Shown: positions 24,001-32,368, counted from the first letter of the stretch. The stretch is DNA of 64,000 bases from Mycobacterium sp. Root135 (GCF_001426545.1 NZ_LMEZ01000008.1:376905-440904); one strand, 5' to 3'. Numbers and translations are program-made. The notes: a model not told the origin generated them from the sequence alone.

Positions 24001-24551
24001 GATACGTCACGGTGATGCACGACGTGTGGACGGCCGAGCGCGCGGCGTCGGACCGCACGGAGTTCAGCGAAGCCGTCGCCCGCGGCCTCTTCAAGTTCAC
24101 CGCCTACAAGGACGAATACGAGGTCGCCCGGCTGCTGACGGATCCGCGATTCGTCGAGCAGGTCCAAGCCGAGTTCCCCACCGGGAAGAAGATGACCTAC
24201 AAGCTGCACCCGCCCGCGCTGCGAGCCGTCGGAAGGAAGAAGAAGATCGGCCTCGGACCGAGGAGTCACGTCGCATTGCGCGTGCTCGCCAAGGGAAAGG
24301 TGTTGCGTGGCACCGTGTTCGACCCGTTCGGCTATGCACACGTCCGCAGGGTGGAGCGTCGGCTGCGCGACGAGTACGAACACATCGTCACCGAGTTGGC
24401 TGCCGGGCTGAAGGGTGGGGACTACGACCGTGCGGTCGCCGTCGCCGCACTCCCCGACGTGGTCCGTGGCTACGAGGGCGTGAAGCTCGCGAACGTCGAC
24501 GCCTATCGCGTGCGATTACGAGAACTCGGCGTCGACGAAAGTGCCAGCTAA
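21045..24551 (+). CDS. Indolepyruvate ferredoxin oxidoreductase, fused subunits
   Basis: A 1168-residue fusion of the alpha (TPP/pyrimidine) and gamma halves of a 2-oxoacid:ferredoxin oxidoreductase of the indolepyruvate (IorAB) type, which oxidatively decarboxylates aryl pyruvates from aromatic amino acid transamination to acyl-CoA. It begins with YQGSPLGGVDRML typical of the N-terminal domain, has the TPP region with GQLAVQAAVAAGVNITYKLL, an iron-sulfur motif CEGCGDCGVKSNC at about residue 645, and the gamma domain starting FFAGIGGTGIVTVNQVLATAA. The C-terminal 350 residues contain the extra domain seen in actinobacterial and proteobacterial fusions. AAGGTGGTG precedes the ATG by 6 nt. The divergent Lrp regulator is its probable controller. 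Confidence 0.9.
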   Translation: MTDLESRVIDRQPYELGDRYRSGSGAVVLTGVQAIARALVEQHERDIRAGRRVATFVSGYQGSPLGGVDRMLSGMPEVLDANDITFVPGLNEELAATSVWGSQADLAAFAAAAGISHSTPKYDGVVGVWYGKGPGLDRATDALRHANMYGVNPHGGVLLLVGDDPASKSSTVPAVSERSLAALGIPVLFPRNAREVVTMAMHGVAMSRASGCVVALKIVADVADGAWSVDGGVADVDVVVPEVHWEGRPFVYRQRPMAAPASSLDAEADLYGPRAEVVRAYGAANVLDVVELDPPGATVGIAATGTTFDAVRQALADLGASDVALYRAGVRLLRIGMPTPLGPDSVTAFADGLDEILVVEDKTAFVETQVREILYGTAGAPRILGKKDAAGRPLIPAGGELTAGRLLAPLRRIFAGRLELKTPPPPALTLDVLPAKRAAYFCSGCPHNRSTAVPEGSLAGGGIGCHTMVTMSDRTDSAVTGLTQMGGEGSQWIGQAPFTDVAHIFQNIGDGTFFHSGQLAVQAAVAAGVNITYKLLFNEVVAMTGAQNAEGALTVARLTHKLTAEGVKQIIVCADEPKRHDRREMAKGTTVWHRDRLDDAQKRLREVQGVTVLIYDQHCAADARRQRKRGTLPTRTTRVLINEAVCEGCGDCGVKSNCLSVQPVDTDLGRKTRIDQTSCNTDYSCLDGDCPSFVTVEVTPGSAKAGFAATKKRAPAAPPQLPDIEVEPITSTHNVFFAGIGGTGIVTVNQVLATAALRAGYEVESLDQIGMSQKAGPVVSHLRFAAGRLEPSNRLTPGAADCFVAFDLLTAVDGKNLEYGDPARTISVASTSKTPTGAMVYDKSVAYPETPYLLNRLGQASRSVHSFDALAAAQTLFGSTAAANFLLIGAAYQSGALKIPAECVEEAIRVNGVAVEANVAAFRWGRVAVADPSRFGDAVAPAPARQPISPPARVLAGTSFTGQLGDLVSRRAADLMEFQGERVARRYVTVMHDVWTAERAASDRTEFSEAVARGLFKFTAYKDEYEVARLLTDPRFVEQVQAEFPTGKKMTYKLHPPALRAVGRKKKIGLGPRSHVALRVLAKGKVLRGTVFDPFGYAHVRRVERRLRDEYEHIVTELAAGLKGGDYDRAVAVAALPDVVRGYEGVKLANVDAYRVRLRELGVDESAS

Positions 24552-24612
24552 CAACCGACTCTGGCGGTGACGGTGTAGATTCGCCGATAGAGCGGTACCG
24601 CAGGCCGGCCTG

Positions 24613-24677
24613 TGATGCCCTCAAGCCCTTGACGGTTTTGGCATCAAGCCCTCAAGGGCGCTCCTCGTCAGGCGCCC
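24613..24677. repeat. Cluster of short inverted repeats after the oxidoreductase gene
   Basis: TGATGCC (24613-24619) pairs with GGCATCA (24640-24646), GCCCT/AGGGC lies at 24648-24659, and GGGCGC (24656-24661) pairs with GCGCCC (24672-24677) around a 10-nt loop. The arms overlap, so alternative folds are possible. The last hairpin could terminate the transcript from 21045. No coding sequence is seen in 24552-24802. Confidence 0.35.
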
Positions 24678-24802
24678 CCGGACCCCGGGTGACCCCCCGG
24701 TTTCACGTGACGAAGACGTCATATCTGCCGAAGTGTTGTCGGCGCGTCCTCGAGTGGTCGAGAATGTGAACCGTCGGGGAAACTTTGACAGACGGGGGAA
24801 CG

Positions 24803-25054
24803 ATGATGAGTGAAGTCGCAGCCAGCGGCGGCGGTGACGCGCCTGCAGGCGTCGGCATTACCACGCGGGTTCGAGTGTTTCCCAGCTCCGACCGAGAGGC
24901 CCACGGAGTGATCGTCGACGACTTCGGCGAATCCATCGGCATCCCGGTCGAAATCGGCGGCAACCTCATCGCCGGACCAGCACGCCGCTGGGCAGTGATG
25001 CTGGACGACGACAATCTGTTGTTCGTCGACAGCGAGGATCTCGAACCCGAGTAG
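24803..25054 (+). CDS. Small beta-rich protein of unknown function
   Basis: An 83-residue soluble protein starting MMSEVAASGGGDAPAG with a disordered N-terminus, then short strands (TTRVRVFPSSD, HGVIVDDFGES, RRWAVMLDDDNLLFVDSED). The composition and pattern suggest a small beta barrel. GGGGGA at 24793-24798 precedes two adjacent ATG codons; either could be used, and a TTG further up is less likely. It is 111 nt before the alcohol dehydrogenase gene. A similar short protein often accompanies mycobacterial genes of unknown role; I do not recognise a family. Confidence 0.6.
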   Translation: MMSEVAASGGGDAPAGVGITTRVRVFPSSDREAHGVIVDDFGESIGIPVEIGGNLIAGPARRWAVMLDDDNLLFVDSEDLEPE

Positions 25055-25097
25055 CCCCCTCCGCATCTCCAAGCCGGGCAGCTACCCGGGTCGCCGA

Positions 25098-25122
25098 GTT
25101 TTGCCGTGCCAGACGCGGGTAC
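25098..25122 (+). promoter_or_regulatory. SigF-type promoter for the alcohol dehydrogenase gene
   Basis: GTTT (25098-25101), 15 nt, then GGGTAC (25117-25122), matching the mycobacterial SigF consensus. Transcription would start near 25129, giving a leader of about 37 nt with GGAG just before the ATG at 25166. Strongest of the SigF-like sites in the window. Confidence 0.5.
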
Positions 25123-25165
25123 GTGGCCTCCGCAAGGCGGACACGGACGGCGGACGGAGCACACG

Positions 25166-26347
25166 ATGAAGGCAGTCACCTGGCAGGGCAAGCGCGACGT
25201 GAGGGTCGAGCAGGTTCCCGACCCACGGATCGAAGAGCCGAACGACGCGATCATCGAGGTCACCTCCACCAACATCTGTGGGTCCGACCTTCACCTCTAC
25301 GAGGTGCTCGGGCCGTTCATGACGCCCGGCGACATCCTCGGCCACGAGCCGATGGGCATCGTCCGCGAAGTGGGCAAGGACGTGTCCAACCTCGCGGTTG
25401 GAGACCGCGTCGTCATCCCGTTCCAAATCTCGTGCGGTCACTGCTACATGTGCGACGCGCATCTCTACACCCAGTGCGAGACCACCCAGGTGCGCGATCA
25501 GGGGATGGGCGCTGCCCTGTTCGGGTTCTCCGAACTCTACGGCGCCGTTCCCGGCGGACAGGCCGAGTTGCTGCGGGTGCCCCAGGCCCAGTTCACCCAC
25601 ATCAAGGTGCCCGACGGTCCGCCGGATTCGCGCTTCGTCTATCTCTCCGACGTGTTGCCCACCGCGTGGCAGGCGGTGCAATATGCCGACATTCCGGACG
25701 GCGGCACCGTCGCGGTGCTCGGGCTCGGCCCCATCGGCGACATGGCCGCGCGCATCGCGCATCATCTCGGGTACGACGTCATCGGCGTCGACCTGGTTCC
25801 GGAACGCCTCGCGCGCACCGCTGCCCGCGGCATCCGCACCGTCGACCTGAACGAGATCGACTTCGCCGTCGGCGACGCGATCCGCTCGATGACCGACGGT
25901 CGGGGCACCGATTCGGTGATCGACGCGGTCGGCATGGAGGCACACGGCTCGCCGGTCACGAAGGTCGCCCAGCAGGTGACGGGACTACTTCCCGACGCAC
26001 TGGCCAAGCCGTTCATGAAGAAGGCAGGCCTTGACCGCCTGGGTGCTCTCTACTCCGCCATCGACGTCGTGCGGCGCGGCGGGAACATCTCGGTCATCGG
26101 CGTGTACGGCGGAGTGGCGGACCCGATGCCGATGCTGACCATGTTCGACAAGCAGGTCCAGCTCAAGATGGGCCAGGCCAACGTCAAGCGGTGGGTCGAC
26201 GACATCATGCCGTTGCTCGGCGACGACGACCCGTTGGGCGTCGACGACTTCGCCAGCCACGTGCTGCCGCTCGACGACGCGCCCCACGCCTACGACATCT
26301 TCCAGAAGAAGCAGGACAACGCCGTCAAGATCATTCTCAAGCCGTGA
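25166..26347 (+). CDS. Zinc-dependent alcohol/formaldehyde dehydrogenase
   Basis: A 393-residue medium-chain dehydrogenase of the formaldehyde-dehydrogenase-like branch. Catalytic zinc ligands are seen in NICGSDLHLY (Cys38 region) and GHEPMGIVREVG; the structural zinc loop is SCGHCYMCDAHLYTQCE with four cysteines. The nucleotide fold reads AVLGLGPIGDMAARIAHHLG with an Asp two strands later (GVDLVPER), indicating NAD(H). An insertion around residues 255-295 (VTGLLPDALAKPFMKKAGLD) is typical for this branch. The ATG is supported by GGAG upstream and by a SigF-like promoter; a longer upstream frame is not. Substrate is likely an alcohol or aldehyde adduct. Confidence 0.85.
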   Translation: MKAVTWQGKRDVRVEQVPDPRIEEPNDAIIEVTSTNICGSDLHLYEVLGPFMTPGDILGHEPMGIVREVGKDVSNLAVGDRVVIPFQISCGHCYMCDAHLYTQCETTQVRDQGMGAALFGFSELYGAVPGGQAELLRVPQAQFTHIKVPDGPPDSRFVYLSDVLPTAWQAVQYADIPDGGTVAVLGLGPIGDMAARIAHHLGYDVIGVDLVPERLARTAARGIRTVDLNEIDFAVGDAIRSMTDGRGTDSVIDAVGMEAHGSPVTKVAQQVTGLLPDALAKPFMKKAGLDRLGALYSAIDVVRRGGNISVIGVYGGVADPMPMLTMFDKQVQLKMGQANVKRWVDDIMPLLGDDDPLGVDDFASHVLPLDDAPHAYDIFQKKQDNAVKIILKP

Positions 26348-26413
26348 CGTGACGACCCGTCCGACGGAGGGTTCGGCCGAGCTCTTCTCGCTGCGACACC
26401 GTCGGTGACGGGG

Positions 26414-27412
26414 ATGGGGATGGAGAATCGTCGGATTAGGGATCTAGAACCCGTTGCCCTGAGCACCGTTCCGACACCGCTCGAGGCGGCGCCGCGGCTG
26501 GGCGCGGCCATCGGGCTCGGCCCGGACGACCTCTGGATCAAGCGTGACGACCTTCTGGGGCCTGGCGGTGGCGGCAACAAGGTGCGCAAGCTGCAGTACA
26601 CGGTGGCCGCCGCGCTCGCCGCAGGCGCAACAACCCTCGTCACCACCGGCGCGGCGCAGAGCAACCATGCCCGGCTCACCGCTGCTGCGGGGGCCCGGCT
26701 CGGCCTCGACGTGGTTCTGGTGCTGGCCGGAACCGGCGGTGCCGCCACTGGCAACCTGGCGTTGGACGCGATGCTCGGCGCCAGGATCGTGCGGGCGGGC
26801 GACGTCGACTCGGGGGAGTTGGAGCGGCGCGCGGCACGGATCACCGAGCAGCTGACCGCGAACGGTCGCGTTGCCAGCCAGATTCCGTTCGGCGGATCCA
26901 GCGCGACCGGGGCCCGCGGATACGTCGACGCCGGCCACGAACTGCTCGCCCAGCTTCCGGGGCTGGCGCAGGTGGTGGTGGCGGTGGGCTCGGGAGGTAC
27001 TGCCGCCGGCCTGACCCATGCGCTCGGCGCCGACCGCGTCCTTGGCGTGCACACCGGGGCGGTGCCCGATCCCGGGCCGCGGATCGGGAACCTCCTCGCC
27101 GGGCTTGGCGGTCTCAGCGATGACGCCGCCCCCGCGCTGCGGCTGCGCACCGACCAGGTGGGTGCGGGCTATTCGGCCTTCACCGAACCGGTGAAGGACG
27201 CCCTGCTGCTGGCGGCGCGTACGGAGGGGCTGATCCTCGACCCCGTGTACACCGGCAGAGCGCTCGCCGGGCTCGTCGCAGCGGTCCGCGACGGTGACGT
27301 CCGCCCCGGTCAGTCGACGGTGTTTCTGCACTCCGGCGGGTTGCCGGGACTGTTCGGCTCCGATGCCGCGATGTCCTGGGCTGGTTCGCTGGCCGAGGGC
27401 GAAGAAAGTTAG
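26414..27412 (+). CDS. PLP-dependent D-cysteine desulfhydrase/ACC deaminase-family protein
   Basis: A 332-residue PLP enzyme of the tryptophan synthase beta superfamily, D-cysteine desulfhydrase/ACC deaminase branch. The PLP lysine is in GGGGNKVRKLQYTV, the substrate Ser/Asn in GAAQSNHARLTAA, and phosphate-binding glycines in VAVGSGGTAAGLTHALG. Members eliminate a small group and ammonia from D-cysteine, ACC or related amino acids; the exact substrate is unknown. Start choice is uncertain among GTG 26405, ATG 26414 and ATG 26420; 26414 is taken because GGTGA lies 5 nt before it. It follows the dehydrogenase gene by 66 nt. Confidence 0.8.
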   Translation: MGMENRRIRDLEPVALSTVPTPLEAAPRLGAAIGLGPDDLWIKRDDLLGPGGGGNKVRKLQYTVAAALAAGATTLVTTGAAQSNHARLTAAAGARLGLDVVLVLAGTGGAATGNLALDAMLGARIVRAGDVDSGELERRAARITEQLTANGRVASQIPFGGSSATGARGYVDAGHELLAQLPGLAQVVVAVGSGGTAAGLTHALGADRVLGVHTGAVPDPGPRIGNLLAGLGGLSDDAAPALRLRTDQVGAGYSAFTEPVKDALLLAARTEGLILDPVYTGRALAGLVAAVRDGDVRPGQSTVFLHSGGLPGLFGSDAAMSWAGSLAEGEES

Positions 27413-27640
27413 CGAATCCGGGGCGTTCGGCCCGCTGAGCGCTGGACTGCCCGTCGGAACGGGTTTAGCGTCGACCCTTAGCGGCAAAATAGCTACCGTG
27501 GCTAACGAAGTCGGTGTCCGCTCGACGAAGTGCGGATTTTGCCCTCGGAGAAGATGTAACACGGGCGCCGTCGCCGACGGTTAAACTCGTGACGACACTT
27601 CGATGATGCCGTCGTATACACGTGTCGGAAGGTGGACGAA

Positions 27641-27979
27641 ATGACTTTTTCAACGAAGATGGCCGCTGGTTTGGGTGGTTTGGCTCTCGCCGCAATGGCG
27701 GGAAGCGGAATCGCCTCGGCAGCCCCCGGTGACGCCGTGATCCTCAACTCGACGTGCACCTACCCCCAGGTGATCGCGGCAGCCCAGGCCCAGGATCCCG
27801 TGGCGACCGCTGCGCTGCAGAAGGACCCCGCGGCCAACGGGTTCCTGCAGGGCCTCGTCGCCTCGCCTCCCGGGTCGCCCGAGCGTCAGCAGAAGATCAA
27901 CTTCGTCCGTAGCTTCCCGCAGGCGGCGCAGTTCAACGGGCTGATCATGTCCGTGGCGACCAGCTGCAACAACTACTGA
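27641..27979 (+). CDS. Hemophore-related protein (Rv0203/Rv1174c family)
   Basis: A 112-residue secreted protein with a clear signal peptide (STKMAAGLGGLALAAMAG, then SAAPGDA). The mature domain has the family features: a Cys near its start in STCTYPQVIAAAQAQ, a helical middle (ALQKDPAANGFLQGLVASPP) and the C-terminal SVATSCNNY, almost identical in form to Rv1174c. The two Cys would form a disulfide. Rv0203 binds and shuttles heme; others in the family are less studied, so heme binding here is inferred. GGAAGG lies 8 nt before the ATG. The 228 nt upstream contains no gene that I can see, only a TATACA hexamer near 27616. Confidence 0.85.
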   Translation: MTFSTKMAAGLGGLALAAMAGSGIASAAPGDAVILNSTCTYPQVIAAAQAQDPVATAALQKDPAANGFLQGLVASPPGSPERQQKINFVRSFPQAAQFNGLIMSVATSCNNY

Positions 27980-28022
27980 CCGGTTGAGCATTGCGGGGCT
28001 GCCGTAGCGCAGCCACCGACAC

Positions 28023-28068
28023 GAATGCCCACCTCCGAGCAAAGTCGCTCAGAGGTGGGCATATTCGT
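28023..28068. terminator. Bidirectional hairpin terminator, copy 1 of a repeated element
   Basis: GCCCACCTCCGAGC at 28027-28040 faces GCTCAGAGGTGGGC at 28047-28060 across a 6-nt loop, one mismatch, with CGAAT/ATTCG extending the stem past a 2-nt bulge. It separates the convergent hemophore-like and car genes. A near copy lies at 37832-37874. Confidence 0.75.
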
Positions 28069-28076
28069 GTGACCAG

Positions 28077-31000
28077 TTAGAGAAGCCCGAGCAGCTCCAG
28101 GTCGGTGGCGTACTTGTCGATCACGGGTGCCGTCAGGTGGGGGATGTCCTTCTCCGGGCCAATCTTGGCCTCCTGCACCGCGGCCCGGAAGTGGTCCACC
28201 GGCGCCATCGATCCGTTCACCGGTTGCTGCGGTCGCCCGTAGTTGTGCAGCAGCGGCAACAGCGACGCCTGACGCTGCCTCTCCGGCAAGCTCCGTAGCG
28301 CCGTCTCGAACCGGCCCAACCAGTCGCCGTAGCCGGGGATCCTGACGATCGGGTGGCCGGCCTCGACCAGCCAGTCGACGAAGGTGTCCATGCTGATGCC
28401 GTCGTCATGGGGATTCATGACGTGGAACGTCTCGAACCCGGTGACGTGGGCACTGATCGTGTCGACTGCGTCGGCGATGAATTCGACGGGCAGGCCGTCG
28501 AAGTGGGCGCGCTGCCGACTTCCGCCGCCGTCCAATTCGTAGAACGACGCCGGGGCCACTCCGGTCGCCACCACGCTCAGCATCATCCGGGTGAACATGT
28601 CCGGCACGTTCAGCTGACCCGCATAGGTGGTGTCGGCCATGATCATGTCGCACCGGAACACCGAGACCGGCAGGCCGCACAGGTCGTGCGCCTCACGCAG
28701 CAGCACCTCGCCCGCCCACTTGCTGTTCCCGTAGCCATTTGCGTAGTCGTCGTTGACCTTTCGCGTGGCGCTCATCTGCCGGATGTCGGTCTCCTCGACG
28801 AAGTGACCCGGCTCGATGCCGTCCCCGACGCCGATCGTCGAGATGTAGACGAACGGCTTGATGCGGGTGGTCATGGCGATGCGGATCAGCTCGGCGGTGC
28901 CGACGACGTTGGGCCCGAACAGCTGGCTGTAGGGCAGCACGTGGTTGACCAGGGCGGCCGGGTCGACGATCAGGTCGACCGTGTCGGCCAACCGCTGCCA
29001 CGTCTCCTGCGACAAGCCGAGATTCGCGTCGCCCTTGTCGCCGGCGATCACCTCGAGGTGGTCGGACAGGGAAGTGTAGTGCTGCAACAGTTTTGGATCA
29101 CCGCTGTCGAACGTCGCGTCAAGGCGGGCTCGCGCGTCGTCGTCGGACTTGGCCCGCACCAGGCAGATCACCTTGCCGTCGACCAGATCCATCCGCTCCA
29201 GCCAGTCCAGGGCCAGGTAGCGGCCGAGGAAGCCGGTGGCACCGGTGAGCAGCACCGTGCGGATCTCGCCGGCCGGCTTCGGCAGCGACGGCGCCGCGGA
29301 GAGCGTGGCCTCGTCGACGAACTCTTCCAGTGTCAGGTCGCGCGCATGCACCTCGACCGCGTCGCGGCCGTGAACGGCGTCGTACGTCGGTCGCTTGATG
29401 CCGCCTGCCAGCTGCGCCTCGACATAGGTGGCGATCGACGCGAGGTCGCTGGCCGGGCTGACGATCACGCCGACCGGCACGTCGACCTCGAAGATTTCGT
29501 GCAGCAGGTTGGCAAAGGTCAACGCCGACAACGAATCTCCGCCGAGATCGGTGAACGCCGAGTCAGGCGCCACATCGGCGGCGGCGGTCCCGAGCAGTGC
29601 GCTCGCGGCCCGGCTGACGGTCTCGGCGACGGGGCGCTTGGCACCGTCGCGCCGCAGGGAGCGCAGCACGTCGGCCTGACCGTCGGCGAGGTCGACGTAC
29701 AGCTGCTCGAGCCGCTCGCCGTAGAACTCCTTGAGCTTCGGGCGCGCCAGCTTGCGGATGCCGGTGAGCAGTCCGTTCTCGAGCGTGAAGGGGGTGGTCT
29801 CGACCAGAAAGTCACGGGGGATCTCGTAGCCCTGCAGCCCGGACTCCCTGGCGACGCTCTGCAGCGCCTCGGCGAGTACGGACTTCACCGCGGTGACGTC
29901 GCCGCCGACGCTCGCGAGTGCGTCGTCGGTCGGCACGACCACCGCCAGCAGGTACGAACGAGAGCTGTTGCCGTAAACGAAGATTTGGCGGACCGACGGA
30001 TGACCGCCGTAGGCCGCTTCGAGTTTCGAGACGGTGACGAACTCGCCCTGCGACAGCTTGAGCACGTTGTTGCGGCGGTCGACGTAGGACAGCTGCTCGG
30101 GTGCGGTCTCCGCGAAGACGTCGCCGGTGTGGTACCAGCCGTCGGTGTCGAACAGTTCGGCCGTCACGTCGGGCCGCTTGTAATAGCCGGGGATGACGTC
30201 GGCCGTCTTGACCCACAGTTCACCACGGGCATGTGGGCGATCGGTGGCGAAGTAGCCGAGCTCGGGGACGTCCACCAGCTTGTAGTCGAGCACCGGTGGC
30301 CGTCGGATCGCGCCGTCGACGAGCACGACTCCGGCCTCGGTGGAGCCGTAGCCGTCCTGCACGTGGACGTCGACGAAGTCCTCGATCCAGGAATGCAGTT
30401 CGGGCGAGATCGGCGCCGAGCCGGTGATCGCCGAGAACTGGCGTCCACCAACGAGACTCGTGCGCTGCTCGGCCATGACCTCCTGCTCGACGGCGGCCCG
30501 GTCGGCGTCGTCGAGGGCGCCGGCCCGGCGGTCGGTCTCGCTTTGGACCTCCTGGAACAGCATTTCCCAGATCCGGGGGACGAAGTCGAGCTTGGTCGGA
30601 CGCACCAGCGAGAGGTCCTCGAGCAGCGTGGAGAGGTCGCTCTTGGCGGCGAAGTAGGCCGTGCCGCCCGCGCCAAGCGTCGAGTAGAGGATCACGCGGC
30701 CCATGACGTGGCTGATGGGCATGAAGCTCAGGGTGATGGCGGGCAGCTTGTTCTCGGTGTCCCACTCGGGGCTGAACCAGCCGCGCCAGCAATTGGCCAT
30801 CAGGCGGTCGGTGTACATCGCCCCCTTGGGCGCGCCGGTGCTGCCGGAGGTGTAGATCAGCAGTCGGAGGGCGTCGGCGTCGCCCGTGCGGGTCTCCGCC
30901 GCGGCGGAGTGCCTGGCGCCGCCCTCGACGACGTCTTGGAGGGTCGTGACGTCGACCTTCAGGTCGGCGAGGCGGGTGGCGGCGGACTCGAGCGCTTCGC

Positions 31001-31610
31001 GGTGGTCGTCGACCTGGGGGTGGTAGTCGAACACCACCAGGCGCTGCGGTGCGTGGGCGGTGAGCGCGAGCTCGACCGCGTCGTCGAGGTGGTCCATGCT
31101 CGAGAGGATCACCACGGGTGTCGTCTCGACCATGATGGGCTGCAACTGGGCGACGGGCGCACTGGTCTGCAGAGGGACGGACACCGCGCCCGTGAGGGGC
31201 AGCGCCATGTCGACGACGGCGTAGTCGGCGCTGGTGAATCCCAGGGTTGCGACGCGGTCGCCCGGCTGGACGGGGTTCCCGGCCAGCGCGTCGGCAAGCG
31301 CGCGGACCCGATGCCACGTCTCGCGGTAGGTCAGGGTGTCGAAGCGCGGCTGAAGTGAGGCGACCGTGCGGCCCGACTCGTCGGGAACGAACTCGACGGC
31401 GCGTTGGCCGAGCGCGGGCCGGTCGGCGTAGCCGGTCATCGCGATGCGGATGACGTCGGCAAGCATCTCACCGGGACCCTGCATGGCGGCGGTGACCGTC
31501 GGATCGGGTTGGGCCGCAACGAGTTGCGGGTCTCCGGTACCCGACCGTGAGGTCAACTCGTCGAAGCGGCGGGAGAGGCGTGCTTCGCGGGCGGTGGTGG
31601 GAGTTGACAT
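28077..31610 (-). CDS. car: Carboxylic acid reductase (adenylation-thiolation-reduction)
   Basis: A 1177-residue CAR that reduces a carboxylic acid to the aldehyde using ATP and NADPH. The adenylation domain (about residues 1-650) has the P-loop-like YTSGSTGAPKGAMYTD and YGSTEAGVVLVDG; the carrier domain (about 655-735) has the phosphopantetheine Ser in DLGGDSLSALTFANL; the reductase domain (about 770-1177) has the NADPH motif TGATGFLGRYL and catalytic YGNSK. Length and order equal Nocardia and mycobacterial CARs (FadD9 type). It needs a phosphopantetheinyl transferase, which is not in the window. GAGGAG precedes the ATG, and the gene ends at a shared hairpin terminator. Confidence 0.95.
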   Translation of the reverse strand: MSTPTTAREARLSRRFDELTSRSGTGDPQLVAAQPDPTVTAAMQGPGEMLADVIRIAMTGYADRPALGQRAVEFVPDESGRTVASLQPRFDTLTYRETWHRVRALADALAGNPVQPGDRVATLGFTSADYAVVDMALPLTGAVSVPLQTSAPVAQLQPIMVETTPVVILSSMDHLDDAVELALTAHAPQRLVVFDYHPQVDDHREALESAATRLADLKVDVTTLQDVVEGGARHSAAAETRTGDADALRLLIYTSGSTGAPKGAMYTDRLMANCWRGWFSPEWDTENKLPAITLSFMPISHVMGRVILYSTLGAGGTAYFAAKSDLSTLLEDLSLVRPTKLDFVPRIWEMLFQEVQSETDRRAGALDDADRAAVEQEVMAEQRTSLVGGRQFSAITGSAPISPELHSWIEDFVDVHVQDGYGSTEAGVVLVDGAIRRPPVLDYKLVDVPELGYFATDRPHARGELWVKTADVIPGYYKRPDVTAELFDTDGWYHTGDVFAETAPEQLSYVDRRNNVLKLSQGEFVTVSKLEAAYGGHPSVRQIFVYGNSSRSYLLAVVVPTDDALASVGGDVTAVKSVLAEALQSVARESGLQGYEIPRDFLVETTPFTLENGLLTGIRKLARPKLKEFYGERLEQLYVDLADGQADVLRSLRRDGAKRPVAETVSRAASALLGTAAADVAPDSAFTDLGGDSLSALTFANLLHEIFEVDVPVGVIVSPASDLASIATYVEAQLAGGIKRPTYDAVHGRDAVEVHARDLTLEEFVDEATLSAAPSLPKPAGEIRTVLLTGATGFLGRYLALDWLERMDLVDGKVICLVRAKSDDDARARLDATFDSGDPKLLQHYTSLSDHLEVIAGDKGDANLGLSQETWQRLADTVDLIVDPAALVNHVLPYSQLFGPNVVGTAELIRIAMTTRIKPFVYISTIGVGDGIEPGHFVEETDIRQMSATRKVNDDYANGYGNSKWAGEVLLREAHDLCGLPVSVFRCDMIMADTTYAGQLNVPDMFTRMMLSVVATGVAPASFYELDGGGSRQRAHFDGLPVEFIADAVDTISAHVTGFETFHVMNPHDDGISMDTFVDWLVEAGHPIVRIPGYGDWLGRFETALRSLPERQRQASLLPLLHNYGRPQQPVNGSMAPVDHFRAAVQEAKIGPEKDIPHLTAPVIDKYATDLELLGLL

Positions 31611-31807
31611 TGGGGTCTCCTCAAAATCCAGGTGGTCGTATCGCCAACGAGTGCCGTCGTCGGCTCCACTGCCGAAAACTACGTTAGCGAAACTAAATAT
31701 TCCTGGACAGTTGCTGTGAGGAGGCTTGTCCTTCGGCCCGCCAGGCCTCCGAACGGCGCAGTCGTCGATGCGACCTGTCGCGGTCGGTGATCGATCTCAC
31801 TCGTTGC

Positions 31808-32008
31808 TCAACGCACCACGACGTCGACGCCTGCGCTCAGAACCACCGCGCTCACGACGAACGACGCCACCGCCCATCCGACGGCCGCGCGCTTGGTTTC
31901 CATGGCGACGACGGCCGCGATGACGGCGAAGAAGATCGCTCCCACGAAGACCGCGATCGCAGGCCCGCCATGCGGGATGACCGCGAAGGCCACAGTGGTC
32001 GTCGACAT
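31808..32008 (-). CDS. Small membrane protein (66 residues)
   Basis: A 66-residue protein with two hydrophobic segments, AIAVFVGAIFFAVIAAVVAM and VGWAVASFVVSAVVLSAGV, separated by a short basic loop ETKRAA. Both ends are short. It is followed downstream by no gene on the same strand within 190 nt and sits after a gap from the DUF4235 gene. The protein resembles other tiny actinobacterial membrane proteins of unknown role. Alternative upstream starts would add non-hydrophobic sequence and are less likely. Confidence 0.55.
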   Translation of the reverse strand: MSTTTVAFAVIPHGGPAIAVFVGAIFFAVIAAVVAMETKRAAVGWAVASFVVSAVVLSAGVDVVVR

Positions 32009-32074
32009 GCTGCGATGGTGGCACGGCGACCACCGGTCACCCTGTGGATGTGCTCCCCGTCTGCTGGGGCCGAG

Positions 32075-32368
32075 TCAGCTACCCGGCCACTCGCCGGTCC
32101 ATCGCTCGAAGGCCCGAGCTCCCTGCCGGTCGATCACGGTCTTGACCAGTGAGTAGACGACACCCTGCACGGCGGCCGCCACCAAGATCTCCTTGAACGG
32201 ATACTCCGTTTGCAACGCCGTCGGTGGATCCGGCTTGTCGCCCGGGCTGGCCCGCTTCCAGATCTGCTTGAAGATGGCGCTGGCCACCAGCCCACCCAGG
32301 ATCGAGCTGACCAGGCCCACCGGGCGGTAGAGGATCTTCGCCGTGGCCGACGGCGCGGTGGGGCTCAT
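32075..32368 (-). CDS. DUF4235 family membrane protein
   Basis: A 97-residue protein matching DUF4235: KILYRPVGLVSSILGGLVAS near the N-terminus, then AIFKQIWKRASPGDKPDPP, a second hydrophobic helix AAAVQGVVYSLVKTV and the tail ERWTGEWPG. The fold is two helices crossing the membrane. Its ATG overlaps the stop of the DUF3618 gene by 4 nt (ATGA), so translation is coupled. Members commonly follow DUF3618 and DUF1469 genes in actinobacteria; function is unknown but envelope-related. Confidence 0.85.
   Translation of the reverse strand: MSPTAPSATAKILYRPVGLVSSILGGLVASAIFKQIWKRASPGDKPDPPTALQTEYPFKEILVAAAVQGVVYSLVKTVIDRQGARAFERWTGEWPGS

Noticed and set aside
27413..27640. IdeR (iron) box before the hemophore-like gene
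   Set aside because: Only short TTAGC/GCTAA arms with long spacing were seen; nothing close to the 19-bp IdeR consensus.
28353..31358. A 1001-codon plus-strand open frame
   Set aside because: It lies opposite the carboxylic acid reductase, which has all its motifs. The opposite frame is low-complexity and shows no domain.
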